64,000 bases of DNA from contig NC_058337.1 in assembly GCF_905475395.1 (NCBI RefSeq), forward strand, positions 11,830,983-11,894,982, in the 5' to 3' direction. Source of the stretch: Chrysoperla carnea. Lineage: Eukaryota; Arthropoda; Insecta; Neuroptera; Chrysopidae. Positions 11,581-24,168 of the stretch are shown in pieces. Position 1 is the stretch's first letter; every line of letters starts with the position of its first letter. The translations under genes and the position numbers were made by a program. The notes beneath the pieces were generated by a model that saw nothing but the letters and a program-made list of their open reading frames with translations, searched no databases and was not told the DNA's origin.

Positions 11581-13791
11581 CTGAACAAATTTATATCTTG
11601 GCCATAACCTTACAATTTCTCTTAACACAGAGGCTTAAAACTTACGCTCGTTCGTAAAGTTCGACGTCTAAGAAAATTTAGAGTTCTCCGTTACCATTTC
11701 CTTAATATGTTTGTGTCATAATAGTCGTAAAAAACAAAATTTAGTTGAATGATCTTGATATTAAAGTAGCCATTTATTCTCTTCGTCTGGAGAAGATTAG
11801 AAGTCGACAAGACCTATTTTTCCCCTTCTATTAAAATCGTCTGAAATAAGTTTCTTTACGACTATTTCATTTTTGGCAAATTTTTTTTGAAAAGTATGTT
11901 TTACATAGCTAGAGATGGTACTGGCAAATAATGGTACCACATGTTCCTCTCCTAAGAACTATTGGAACTAAATACGACTTCCTTCTCATTATAGGCACTT
12001 TTTCGCTACCAAGAGTCATGATATTTTTTGGAAAGATTAAATAAAGATAGTATTGTCTATTGCTATTCGATAGTTAAATTAAATTCTTTTATAAGTTTAA
12101 TCACATTTTTTTTCCTTTTTCAATTGCCCATTAAGATTTCTTGTTATTTTTCTTATGTGCACTATAGTAGTTAAATAAGTCTATGATAAACTGTTGTTTA
12201 TCAACGTAATTATCGGTTTCACTACCCACATTGTCAGAAGTTTTTTTTTTTTTTTAATTAAATTAAATTAAATAATTATTTATAAATTTATTATATTTTA
12301 TCCACACACTAAAACTAAACACCAGCGTACATAAGAACAGTTTATTAATTTATGATTGCCATTATAGAATAAAGACTTATTCCACCACTCAGCGTGTACT
12401 TAGCAATTACAATTTGACTAGTAAACATTCCTTATAACCTAACGAAAATAAAAGCGTAGATTTGAATCTGATTTTGCGTTCACAATTTGTTGACAGTTTA
12501 CAATCTGACTAGATTGATTACAAACTAACGATTGTTACAATAAAACGGTGGCATATACATACAATCCACAGTGGGGTATTTACATCAAATTTCTGACCAA
12601 AACCAAACTCTTCTGTTTTGCATTGAATGTTATTTTTTGGTGTAGTTAGATAACCACTTCATCACAAACAGGCCACTTGAGTTACCTCAACCTCGCCGCG
12701 GCCCACAAACTACCGGTTCTTACGGGTGCATGTTATTATTGTTGCCGCTCTCTATTTACCGTGTCATTCAATTTATATTTACTATGTTTGTTAGTGCAAT
12801 TAAGTAAAGATTTATATTGGATATTGAAGACGAAGGTTTGTGCTTTATTAATTAGTAATTAATTTTAATGTTTCTATTAAAGTAATTAAATAAATATATG
12901 TTATTCATATTTGCTGTTAAAACAGGTAATTTTTTTCATTAAATTTATCATATTCAAATTTTGTTTGTTTATATGCCAAGTTTTGTCGGACAAAATTTTT
13001 TATACCAAGGCGAAGTTTAAGTATTCTATATTATATTTATGGAAAGATTAAGATAGTTTAAGGCAAAAGTAAAAAAAAAAAAAAAAGTAGCAAGCAGTTT
13101 TCCAATGAAACTTTGCAACATATAATTTCAGAATAACGCTACGTGCAATAAAAAATTAAGTATAGATAAGATAAAAAGTGGCTCAGAAGCAGAAGTAATT
13201 AAGAAAATTAAAAAAGAAAATGAAACAATTAGGTTTGAAGACCAATATGATGGAGACAAATATGAGTAAAAAAAAATTTTTTAATTCTTGCCAAATAAAA
13301 GGTACTTTTGCATCTAAATAGTGTTTTGAATCAATTTTGAGCATAAAAATCCATTCATTATATTTTGACCAGAAATTTGATATAAATACTCCACTGTACA
13401 ATCGCCAATTGGATACAACAATTCACTTTTTGTACAACATGCTAGAGTTATTCAAAAAAACATAGTGATTAGCATCAGTAACTAGTGTTGAACGCAACAA
13501 CCAAGCAACAAGCAATAATACAAAAAGCGAATACATATTAATAATATATTCTTGATTACATTGTATTCTATATTATTATTTTATTAAAAATTTTAATAAT
13601 TATTCATTGAATACCGCGAATACTCATGAAACGTGGTGTGATCTTTTTGTTTGTTTAATTATAAATTTATTCAACAACAATGCTATATTAAAGTTTATAT
13701 TTATTTATATGCATATAACTTATTAAACTTCAGTGATTGTTTTACAATTATTAAAATTTTTGTTTTGTTTGTTCAACTAAATAATATAAAC
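11581..13791. other. Upstream region of the CRAL-TRIO gene, no exon proven
   Basis: Mostly AT-rich. A less AT-rich segment at about 12660-12840 carries a 61-codon frame followed by GAAG/GTTTGTG, which could be a non-coding first exon with a weak donor site, but nothing in the product is conserved. A 17-A run lies near 13071-13087. A promoter could not be pinpointed. Confidence 0.4.
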
Positions 13792-16700
13792 ATGCCAGAA
13801 AATAAAAATTTAGTTTTTGATAAAAATGGAAAGGAATTAACAGAAGAAGAAATACAAGAACGAATTGAAATTTTAAGAAAGTTAATTCAAGGTGAATTAT
13901 TTGTTTATTTGTTTTAATTTATATTTATTTATTTACACACTGTTATCTTATATTCTCAACGTCAAATTAAATTTAATACGATATTTAGTCCTTTCGCAGG
14001 AAGTAAAACCGGGATGAGTAGAAGCAGTGTTTTCTGTAGGTTTCTGAAGGTTTCTTATTACGAATATATGCATATATCTATTTAAGTTAAAGTAGTGCAA
14101 ACAAAAGTTATTAACAATTTAATTGTACAAATCGCTCGGAAACTATCGATTGTTGGGACAAAAGTTGTTGACAAGACTGTTGCACTGTCAAAATTTCCAT
14201 TTTTTTTCTTTCGGTTCTGAGTATAAAATAAAGCTATTCAGTATATTTTATTACATATAGCACTTATATTATATACGCGGGATAGCCGGTTTCGTAGGAA
14301 GTAAAACCGGGATGAGTAGACGCAGTGTTTTCTGGAGGTTTGTGGGTCGCTGATTACGAATATGTCCGTCGATTTTACGTAAAGTAATGCAAACAAAAGT
14401 TATTTACAATTTAATTTTTTAGTTTAAACAGCTGTAACTCGGAAGTATTAATTGCAGGGACAAAAGTTGTTGACAAAACATGCGCAACATAAAAATTTCT
14501 TTTTCGTTTTTTTCTATTTTTTTTTTTTTTTTTTTTTATTTACAAAAAGCATTTCTAGCCAAAAGACAGAGCAATTCAACTTACCGCGTGACGCTGCGCA
14601 AGTATGACCTCTCGCTAATAAGCGATAATTATATCCAAAATTTTCAGAAATAGAGCAAAGATTCATGAGACATTTTTTATGGAAATTTTGATTCTGCACA
14701 AGTTTTGTTTACAATTTTTATCGCTACAATCCTCGCTATCGCTAGATTTCTAAGTTACAGCGATTTAAACAAATAAATAACTTTTATTTGCACCACTTAA
14801 CTAAAAATCGGCGCACATATTCATAATCGGCGACCTAACAAACTTCAGAAAACACTCAGAAAACTCGAAAAGTATTAATTTCAGCGATTAAAGTTGTTTA
14901 AAATTTTGTACATACTCAAAATTTCCTTAAACAAATGTCTCATGAATTTTTGCTCTGTTTCTGATAACTATGGAAATAATTACCTATAATTAACGCGAGG
15001 CCATATTTTTTTATTTGAAAATAGTCTCTATTTTTTTTATTTGAAATTAGTTATTTTCTTAGAAAATTTATTTGTATAAAGAATAGCCGTGATCCGCCCA
15101 TATCGTTAACATATCCATTGAAAATTTTTAACCCTCTTGCCATTTTAATTTTAAACATAAGGAAAATATAAGAGAATTAATTCTCTTATGTTTTACTGTA
15201 GCATGAAGTTAAAATCGTAAAAATTTTCTATGAATACGGAGACTTTCCCATACAGTAAGTTACCCCTATTAATGGCAATTTCAAATTGAAGTTCGATATA
15301 TTATTTTGCATATAACGTATTATGCGCGCGTTTACCAAGTTTAAACCGTCAGCACTCGCGTTTTGAGCATTTTGTCCACGATTTAAAACATAATTAACTT
15401 TTATTTGTCAAATGTTTTCGAATTATGAATTTTTAAGATTTTTAAATGTATTTTTTTTCAAGTTCTTTAGAAATTGTGAGAATTTTTCTCATCCCGAGAG
15501 TAAAGGTATAAACAGCACCGGTTCGTGTTATTGTAATAAATCTGCTTACGTAATTTTTGAACGGCCCCTAATCACATAATCAAATTATTTTTAATTAGCT
15601 AGTGCATTAAAAAAATGAAGAAATATTTAACGCATGTGCAGAACATGTGAGCAAATCTATCATCGGTTAATGCTGATGGGTTAAATTTGAAGACAATTCA
15701 TTCACTAGAGTGGTCTTAAAAAAGAGAATATTTGTAGCACGACGTAACATAGAACCATATTCTATTGAACCTAATTTTATGTTGGGGGCTTCTTTAAAGT
15801 TTTAATCTAATACCTATACAACTGAAGAAATACCTACACCGATAGTATTTGAAAACCGACAAAATCAAGGCCATTAACTTCCAATGTTTTCAATCCATTT
15901 TGTTCATTATCTTTTTTTTTTATATAAATTAAACTTATATTTTTTATTTATTCAAGGTCCACATTTTCTGTATTAAATTATTTAAAACAAAGCAAAAAAC
16001 TTTTTTGATTTTTTTTTTTAAATATGTGTTCACAATATTATTTTCTGTTTGCATATGATTATTTCGCAATTTTGGAATGTCTTTTTCATTCTTTATTTCC
16101 CAATAAATGTGTTATTAAATTATTAAATTCATAAAATCATAATAATATAATTATTGTCTAATTTCTAGACTAAACATTGCAGGCTTTAACTTAATGGTCT
16201 GCATCATAGTCAAAAATTAATTCTCGGACATATTTACTAAATTAACAAGTGAAAACAAACAATTGACTGAGTTAATTGTTGAAATACCATGCATAGCCAG
16301 TGTTGATTTCTTTATCACATTACACATACAAACATGTGACACATACATAACTGATAATTAAGTATAGTACATATTATAAAATTTCCGCCTAATTGGCGCC
16401 CTCACGGGTAAACAGTGATGTTTACGAAAAAATGTTTCAAACAAAAGTTGTTTAATTTTTGATAGGGAAAATTTTTTACATTTAAACTTTTGTTCTCTCT
16501 CTAACGGTTTACAAGATGGGTCCTACGGACCCAAGACCCAATTGACCTATGATGCTAATTTAGGAACTTGACCTCACTTTTTACGTCCTGAGTACGCTGT
16601 CAAAATTTCAGTTCGATATCTTTTTTCGTTTTTGAGTTATCGTGTCCACAGACTGACGGGCGGACGGACGGACAACCGGAAATGGACTAATTAGGTGATT

Positions 16701-19700
16701 TTATGAACAGCTATGACAAAATTTTTTTCCTAGCATCATTATTTTTAAGCGTTACAAACTTGGGACTAAACTTAATATACTATGTATATTTCATATATGC
16801 ATGGTATAAAAATGTATTTAAAACTGAGCGTTTAAAACTATACTTATCATTTAGATCCCAAGGTGTACTCTTATTTATAGACGAAGTAACGAAGGAATAA
16901 AGTTCGAAAAATTTGAAAACTAAGTCGGCTTTGAATGCGATTTTCGGCATTCGATTCGCTAGAGTGTTAAGAAAATTTGTGAACTAATTAGATTTATAAT
17001 AAATTAAAAATATGCAATTATTATAATTAATATGCATTTTATAATTGCTTCAGTTCTTCGTCTATTAATAAGAGCGAAGATTGTACATAAAGTTGTTTCG
17101 AAGTATCAGAATATTCGTTGATCTAATATATCCATATCCGCTCACAATAACTCATAGACGGGTTAAATTTTAATAAGAAGTTAATTCAGTGTGTGTTAAT
17201 GTGTCATTTGATTCGAAATTATGTTTAGAAACATTTCAAGCTCAAATAAAGCGGTTGTGATAAACATTACAATAGTTATAAACAATTTAATAACAATACA
17301 GAGGAGGTTTAGTTTTTTTACAAATATTTAGGAAACTGATAAAGCTATCCAAAATTTTAAAAAAGATCTTTAAAAGCAGGATATGTATTTGTTTGAAAAA
17401 AATAAAACCTCCAGGACAACTCTATCACCACAAATATTTACACTTCTCTAGTGGAGTTCAAATTAGATTTTGGTACTATCCGTTATGTTTGTTACCTTAT
17501 GTGTAATAATTATAAAAATTCTATAAACTGAGCCTAGATGCCTCAGGCATACATTTTTTATATATTAAATAACTGTAATATTCAAACACATTTTTTTTAC
17601 ATAAAATTCTAAAATATTTTGGTTTAGTAACAAAATTTTATTTACAGCGAATATACAGAGTGTCTCGTGACTCAATGTTCATAATATAAATATTATCGAA
17701 GATAATAAATGAGAACTCTAGGATATGTCGAAATAAATTTCGATTTTTGCCCCAATTCCTAGATCAGTTTTTTGTATTTTTAAAATACGGGCGGACTGCA
17801 GTCCGCCACCAAATTAGCAAAGAGTAACATTCACTAGCTAATTCTTACTGATGATGACTACTTGGTAGTCGAAAATACGTATTTTAAAAATACAAAAAAC
17901 TGATCTAGGAATTGGGGCAAAAATCGAAATTTATTTCAATGTTCATAGTTTAAGAGCGCATTATTTTGACAATTTTAAGTTGTTGAAAGTTCCTTATATA
18001 CTTTTGTTCAAAACTCAATAGTTAAGGAGGTATGGGCATTATTGAATTTAACCAATAAATTACAGCCATTGTAAAGTAGTTAAATGTTTTATTAGCTAAA
18101 AATTTTTATATTACACAAATTAAAATTTTGTGATCAAATTGTTATTATTGCTCTTCTAATTATTGAGGCATGGCTTTCTAAAGAGTATCTAGGTCATCTC
18201 GTATGGATGAAGGCATAAAATTTTGAATGAGAGAAATTTTTTTTATCTTATGAGTTTTTTTGAATAAAGATTTTAATAATTTGAACTTGAAATAAAGTTC
18301 AAATAAGCGTGGATTTTAAACAATGCTATAAGTATTAACAAATGCTCAAAATTTTATCCAAATCATATATGCTGACTCCACCAAAAACTACTGCATTATA
18401 TTCAATAAATTTTTTTAATTTTTATTGATTTTTTGATGAGTTTATATATTACCTAATAAAAATAATTAAAATATGTACATTTTGTGAATACTATGTTTGC
18501 GAAACTTTGTTTTACAAAAACTACCGCGTACGTGATTGAACCACGTGAATTATATTAGTAAAATATTTGCATATGATTACTCTTTCCTATTTAATAGTCC
18601 AGTAAAGAAGAGTCTGAAATCATGTTTTTCTTTGATACGGATGAAATTATATGGAAATTATCAGAAAAATGCAAAGAAAACGATGGTCAAAGTAAAAAAT
18701 TTCTCAACCCTCGGGAAAGGGATGAAAATAATGAAAAACTACCCCGAATTACGACTTTTGGGTTATATTTTGAAAACATCAAAAAAAGTTTCAAATAAAA
18801 GTTGTAGAGCATTAAATTTTAGGCCTAACTCTTTCAGACCAATTTTTCTTTAAAATGCACCCTTTCACCCCTAGAACGCTCAGAGTACTAAAAAAATGAA
18901 ATTTCAGAAAAAAAATATTAAAATTTTACTTCTTTAATTTTTTTTCTTTTTAATTTCTTAAAAAAAATTACGGACAACAATGGTAGAGAAAAAAATTTTT
19001 TTTCATCCCTTCTCTTAAAAGTGAATCTGACTGACTAAAGTATACTAACTCTAGGGCACTTCTAGACATGATAGAAACACACCAAAATAAGTTTTTCACT
19101 TCTATACATGCAGGAAAGATGCAGTTTTGGTATTCGACGGGAAATTGCTTAAAACTTACAGAAAAAGTCGGAAAACTTCAATTTTTTCATTGCAACTCTC
19201 CGAAAAATTGCAAAAGCTTATATATTATTTTTATAGCCTGGTTTTTTGTCGGTACGCCAGATCTTTCTTATTCCTTTATCAAATTCCATGATTAACCTCT
19301 CGTTTTAAAGCTTATCGTACCAATGACAAAAAATAGACCCCGGGTGTAAAAATATAACGTTTCTCTTCAATTTATGATCATCTTAGAAGAAATCCGCGTG
19401 TTATGCGCGTCGTTAGATATTGAAGGTCAAAGGTCTCGAAAGTCAGTTTTTTGTGAATATCTCGTTTCTTGTGATGAAGTTGTAGGGGATAAAATTTTCT
19501 ACAAATTTTGCCTAAAACTTTTTTGTACGTTAAACCGTTTTTGAAATAGAAGGCGCAAAAGATGAAGCGGTCAGCTAAACGTGTTTCAGTACTGGATCAA
19601 TATTTATAAATATAAAGTATTAAATAATTATTTATGTATTATATCATGGATAATTAAGGAAAAAAAACCATGTAATAGAAAGGGTCAGTCGTGAATCCCA

Positions 19701-22700
19701 GTCTATTATGCGGTTTTTTTACTTAATTATTTATTAAATACTACTTAAATAATTATTTAATACATTATAATAATAATTATTGACCCTGCACTAAGATACG
19801 TACAGCTGACCGCTCCATCTTCTGCGCCCTCTATTTCAAAAACGGTCTAACGTATACAAAAAGGTTTCGGGTTAAATTTTTAGAGAATTTTATGCTCTAC
19901 AACTTTTATAATAAATGTTAATACGACTGATTGAATATCTAAGGACAAGCACACGTTCCCATTTGTGACTTTTAGTTGTACTATCAATATAAACGTTTCT
20001 TGAAAAATTCAGCTTATTCAGATAGATTCGGAGGTTGATCACTTTTTTTGACTAAGATGATCGTTTTCATCAAATAGTAATCGCAAAACTTCCATTACTT
20101 ACAGCACAAGGAAGTAAAAACTTTTCATAATTCACTCTCAATACACAAGCGAAGATAATTCTTGTTCTATTGTTTTCATTATTTAATTTTAATGGTCTAA
20201 TTAACGGCAATCTGATGTATATTATATATATGTAAACAAATTACATGCATTATTATTGTTATTTGTCTTAAATACTTGTTTATAATGTAAACGCATGAAA
20301 AATTATAAAAATATATTTTTGCGATTAAAAAACTTTCTTTACAAGAAGTAATTAAGAACATTGATTGCATTTTCATTTTTACTTTTTAAATAGTGATAAA
20401 TTGTATAATGCAATTTTATCTCTTTCTTTCAAAGAATTTATACAGCGCAGCGTGATTAATAGTACGGCAACCAAAAGGGATTCGCATCGTTTTTGGTGGA
20501 CCTTTTTCTGCTTTACTATTTCCTTAGTTTTTTGACTCTGAGAAAACTAGCTGACCCAGCGAACTTTGTTCCGCCTTAATGGCAATAAATAAGCAGTTTT
20601 TTTTTTTTTTTAATTGGAAAAAATACAAAAAAAATTAAATACCTACATTAATCATTCATAATTATTTCTGTATTTTAGTACATAGGTTGCTCTTCATTTA
20701 AGTACCTTGTGATACACGACATTTTTTGTTATATTATCAGGCGCAAAAACAAACAACGCAGATGGTCTTCCGACCCGTGAACATGCCACGTATAATTGAC
20801 CATGGGAAAGTATGTTATAGTTCACGAAATATACTATTGTATAAAACAAAAATTTGGGTATCTTACCGTTCAATTAAGAGAGTTTTTATTAATTAAAAAA
20901 ATAACATACCATCCTCATAACAGGTTATGTTATTTAGTGTATTTTTAATTAATAAAAACTCTCTTAATTGAACGGTAAGATACCCAAATTTTAGTTTTAT
21001 ACAATAATATACATATTTCGTTAACTATAACATACTAAAAATTCGGATCATTATCTACTAATTTTTTTTTCTATTACTGGCGAGTCACCCTCCTTAATAC
21101 GACCAATAGAACCAGAGATATGGTTAAACTAAAATGATATGCAGGTCGGCGCGCAGCGCTGGGTTTAAAACCTCCATAGATTGACCAATTAATACTATTT
21201 TTGTAATTTCAGGAACTCATTTTAAAGGTATGAGTCTATATTTTAATGTTATGCACATAAAAATAAGTTTTATGCAATAGCAACGAAGCTAGCACGATTA
21301 CAAGTATTAAGTTTTATCATTTTTCCGGCCCGCTATTAGTTTATAAGTCGAAAGCGAGCCCTCAGCGAAAGAAAACCCCACATAATTATATATGAGAAAA
21401 TTGAAAATTTTGTTCTAGTTTAAGAATCTTTTTGTAGGCACTCAGCGCCTACACTATTACGTCGAGTTGTCTCATGAAAAATTGAAAAAACCTCAGGCGG
21501 CAAAAATTCATTCATCAATAATGATTAATTCATTGTAAGGAACGATTTGTTCATTACTAAAATCAAGGATTGTTCACAAAAGTATTCACGTTTTTTACAG
21601 CATTGGAACATACCTTGTTTAATTCTACTATGGCTATAATAATTTATTAAATAATTATTATAAATTGATGTTCACTTGACAGCTAACAGAATTGTAATGA
21701 ATTTTGACACTAATTATAGTACATTAATTTGGTCATTTTTGTACTATATACATCAAAAACTAGTTGCATATTATTAATGAATATGCTTACGCATAGTCAC
21801 ATAATTGGTTTTGGATGTAAACAGTACAAAAATGCAAAATAATGCACTATAATAAATAACAAGTGAAAACAAATTGATTGAGTTAATTGTTGAAATACCA
21901 TGCATAGTCAATGTTGATTTCTTTATCACATTACACATACAAATATGTGACACATACATAACTGATAATCAAGTATAGTACATATTATAAAATTTCCGCC
22001 TAATTGGCGCCCTCACGGGTAAACAGTGATGTTTACGAAAAAATGTTTCAAACAAAAGTTGTTTAATTTTTGAAAAGGAACATTTTTTACATTTAAACTT
22101 TTGTTCTATCTCTAACGGTTTACAAGATGGGTCCTACGGACCCAAGACCCAATTGACCTATGATGCTCATTTACGAACTTGACCTCAGTTTTTACGTCCT
22201 GAGTACGCTGTAAAAATTTCAGCTCGATATCTTTTTTTCGTTTTTGAGTTATCGTGTCCACAGACGGACGGACAACCGGAAATGGACTAATTAGGTGATT
22301 TTATGAACTCCTATGACAAAATTTTTTCCTAGCATCATTATTTTTTAGCGTTACAAACTTGGGACTAAACTTAATATACTATGTATATTTCATATATACA
22401 TGGTATAAAAATAATATAAAGTAGGTAAACATTGGTTGTCATGGATATGGCACACACACAAACACACAAAGCATATCTCACATTGTTACGTGATGAATTC
22501 TGCCAGTTTGCTCACCATGGCAAGCCTCGTTAAGGAACTTTGTTCCAAAAGTCATTTTGTTTTTGCCCATCAAAGGTATGGTCTGTAGTTTTTTGTTTCC
22601 ATATGGTAAGCATGTGGTAGGGAATGAATACTTATATTAATTAATTTCGACAATCAAAATGGCTGCAGGTTGGAACCGAACCTTTATTTCGATTCACTGG

Positions 22701-23569
22701 CTCTATTATAAAATATTTAAAATTAGAAAAATTTTCAGTTTTACTAACATAAGTCTCCCTTTTTCGTAAAACTTTCTGCTTTTATACCTAATGACTTCGG
22801 ACTAGGGGGATTATTTTCCACTATATGTCGAGGAGCAGTGGCGAATTAGCCATAAAGCAAGAGTAGCATAGGACTCGTGCATTTGAATAATAAAAATACA
22901 TACAACAAGTTGATATAATTTGCTACAGGCCCCGCACTCGCTTTATCCGGACTGCAACGAGTCAGAATTTTTTAAGTTAATTATATTTATTTTTTTGTGA
23001 TAAAGAATTTTATGTTTGACAATTGGGCTAAGGACTTTTGCTTAACTTTTTTCAAGTCAACCTTTAGCAAGCAACCTTTAGCATGAATTTATTTATAACA
23101 CACTAATGAACTCTAAAAATGTTATAGTACCTATTTATTACATTATTTATGTAATATTATAATAATATATTATTTTACAAGGTTTTTTATTGTATTAAAA
23201 AATATAAATTAATTTTTAAAATTTAATTTTTTGTTTTTATTTTATTTTTGATAATAAATATACAGACAGGATAAAAACGAGTACATCTGTTGAAGGTTAA
23301 CTAGTTTACCTTCACACAAGCCATTCATTCTGTTTATAATTATTATTATTAATTAGCCTAGCTAATTCATGCACAGAATCGCGTCTCTTCACTTACTGCC
23401 ACTTCAAAATCCAGACTATAATCGTACCATGAGCAATCGCGAGTATTTTACTTGCGAACTGTTGAAGGAAATGTAGCTATTGCTTTTGTACTGATGAAGG
23501 AATTTAGAAAAACTTTCTTCAAATGTTCATGGATCTTACCTAATATATATCAAAAATGACCATCGTTAA

Positions 23570-23653
<84 letters not shown>

Positions 23654-24127
23654 GTTCTGTAATTGACTGCAGATCGTCGACCTACAGAATAAGCTCATAA
23701 AGACGAAGGAAAAAGTCATTTACCAATTTTGGATTTGAGTCCTACTTTGGGCGCTACAGGTATGGCAAAAATTGATAAATTTGTTCATTCACTGACTATG
23801 ATTCGATAACCAGCAGCCAATGATAATCAGTAGATATTAATATATTTCATTTATTAATATTAAACTAAAGAAGGGATATGAACTGATTTCAATTGGATTA
23901 TATGATTTTGAAAAAACATTTTAAAAAAGTATTTGATTGGTTTGGTCAAATCCTACTTTTTTTATTTTTATTATATTTTTCCAAGAAAACATTAGATTCG
24001 TAGTAAAAAAACAAATTACGTCATAAAAGGCGTTGTTTTAATTTAACCTAAACAAACAAAAATGACTTTGTCCTTCGTCTTTATGAGCTTATTCTGTAAG
24101 CCGACGATCTGCAGTCAATAACAGAAC

Positions 24128-24168
<41 letters not shown>

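Noticed and set aside
13651-13791. Longer N-terminus for the CRAL-TRIO protein
   Set aside because: The frame is open, but the added residues are hydrophobic, low-complexity and unlike the family start. The Met at 13792 has a better context.
16703-16900. 65-aa protein with hydrophobic stretches
   Set aside because: It lies in the end of repeat family A, and the other copies break the frame.
18536-18853. 105-aa open frame in intron 1
   Set aside because: No recognisable motif, low-complexity AT-rich DNA, no splice context.
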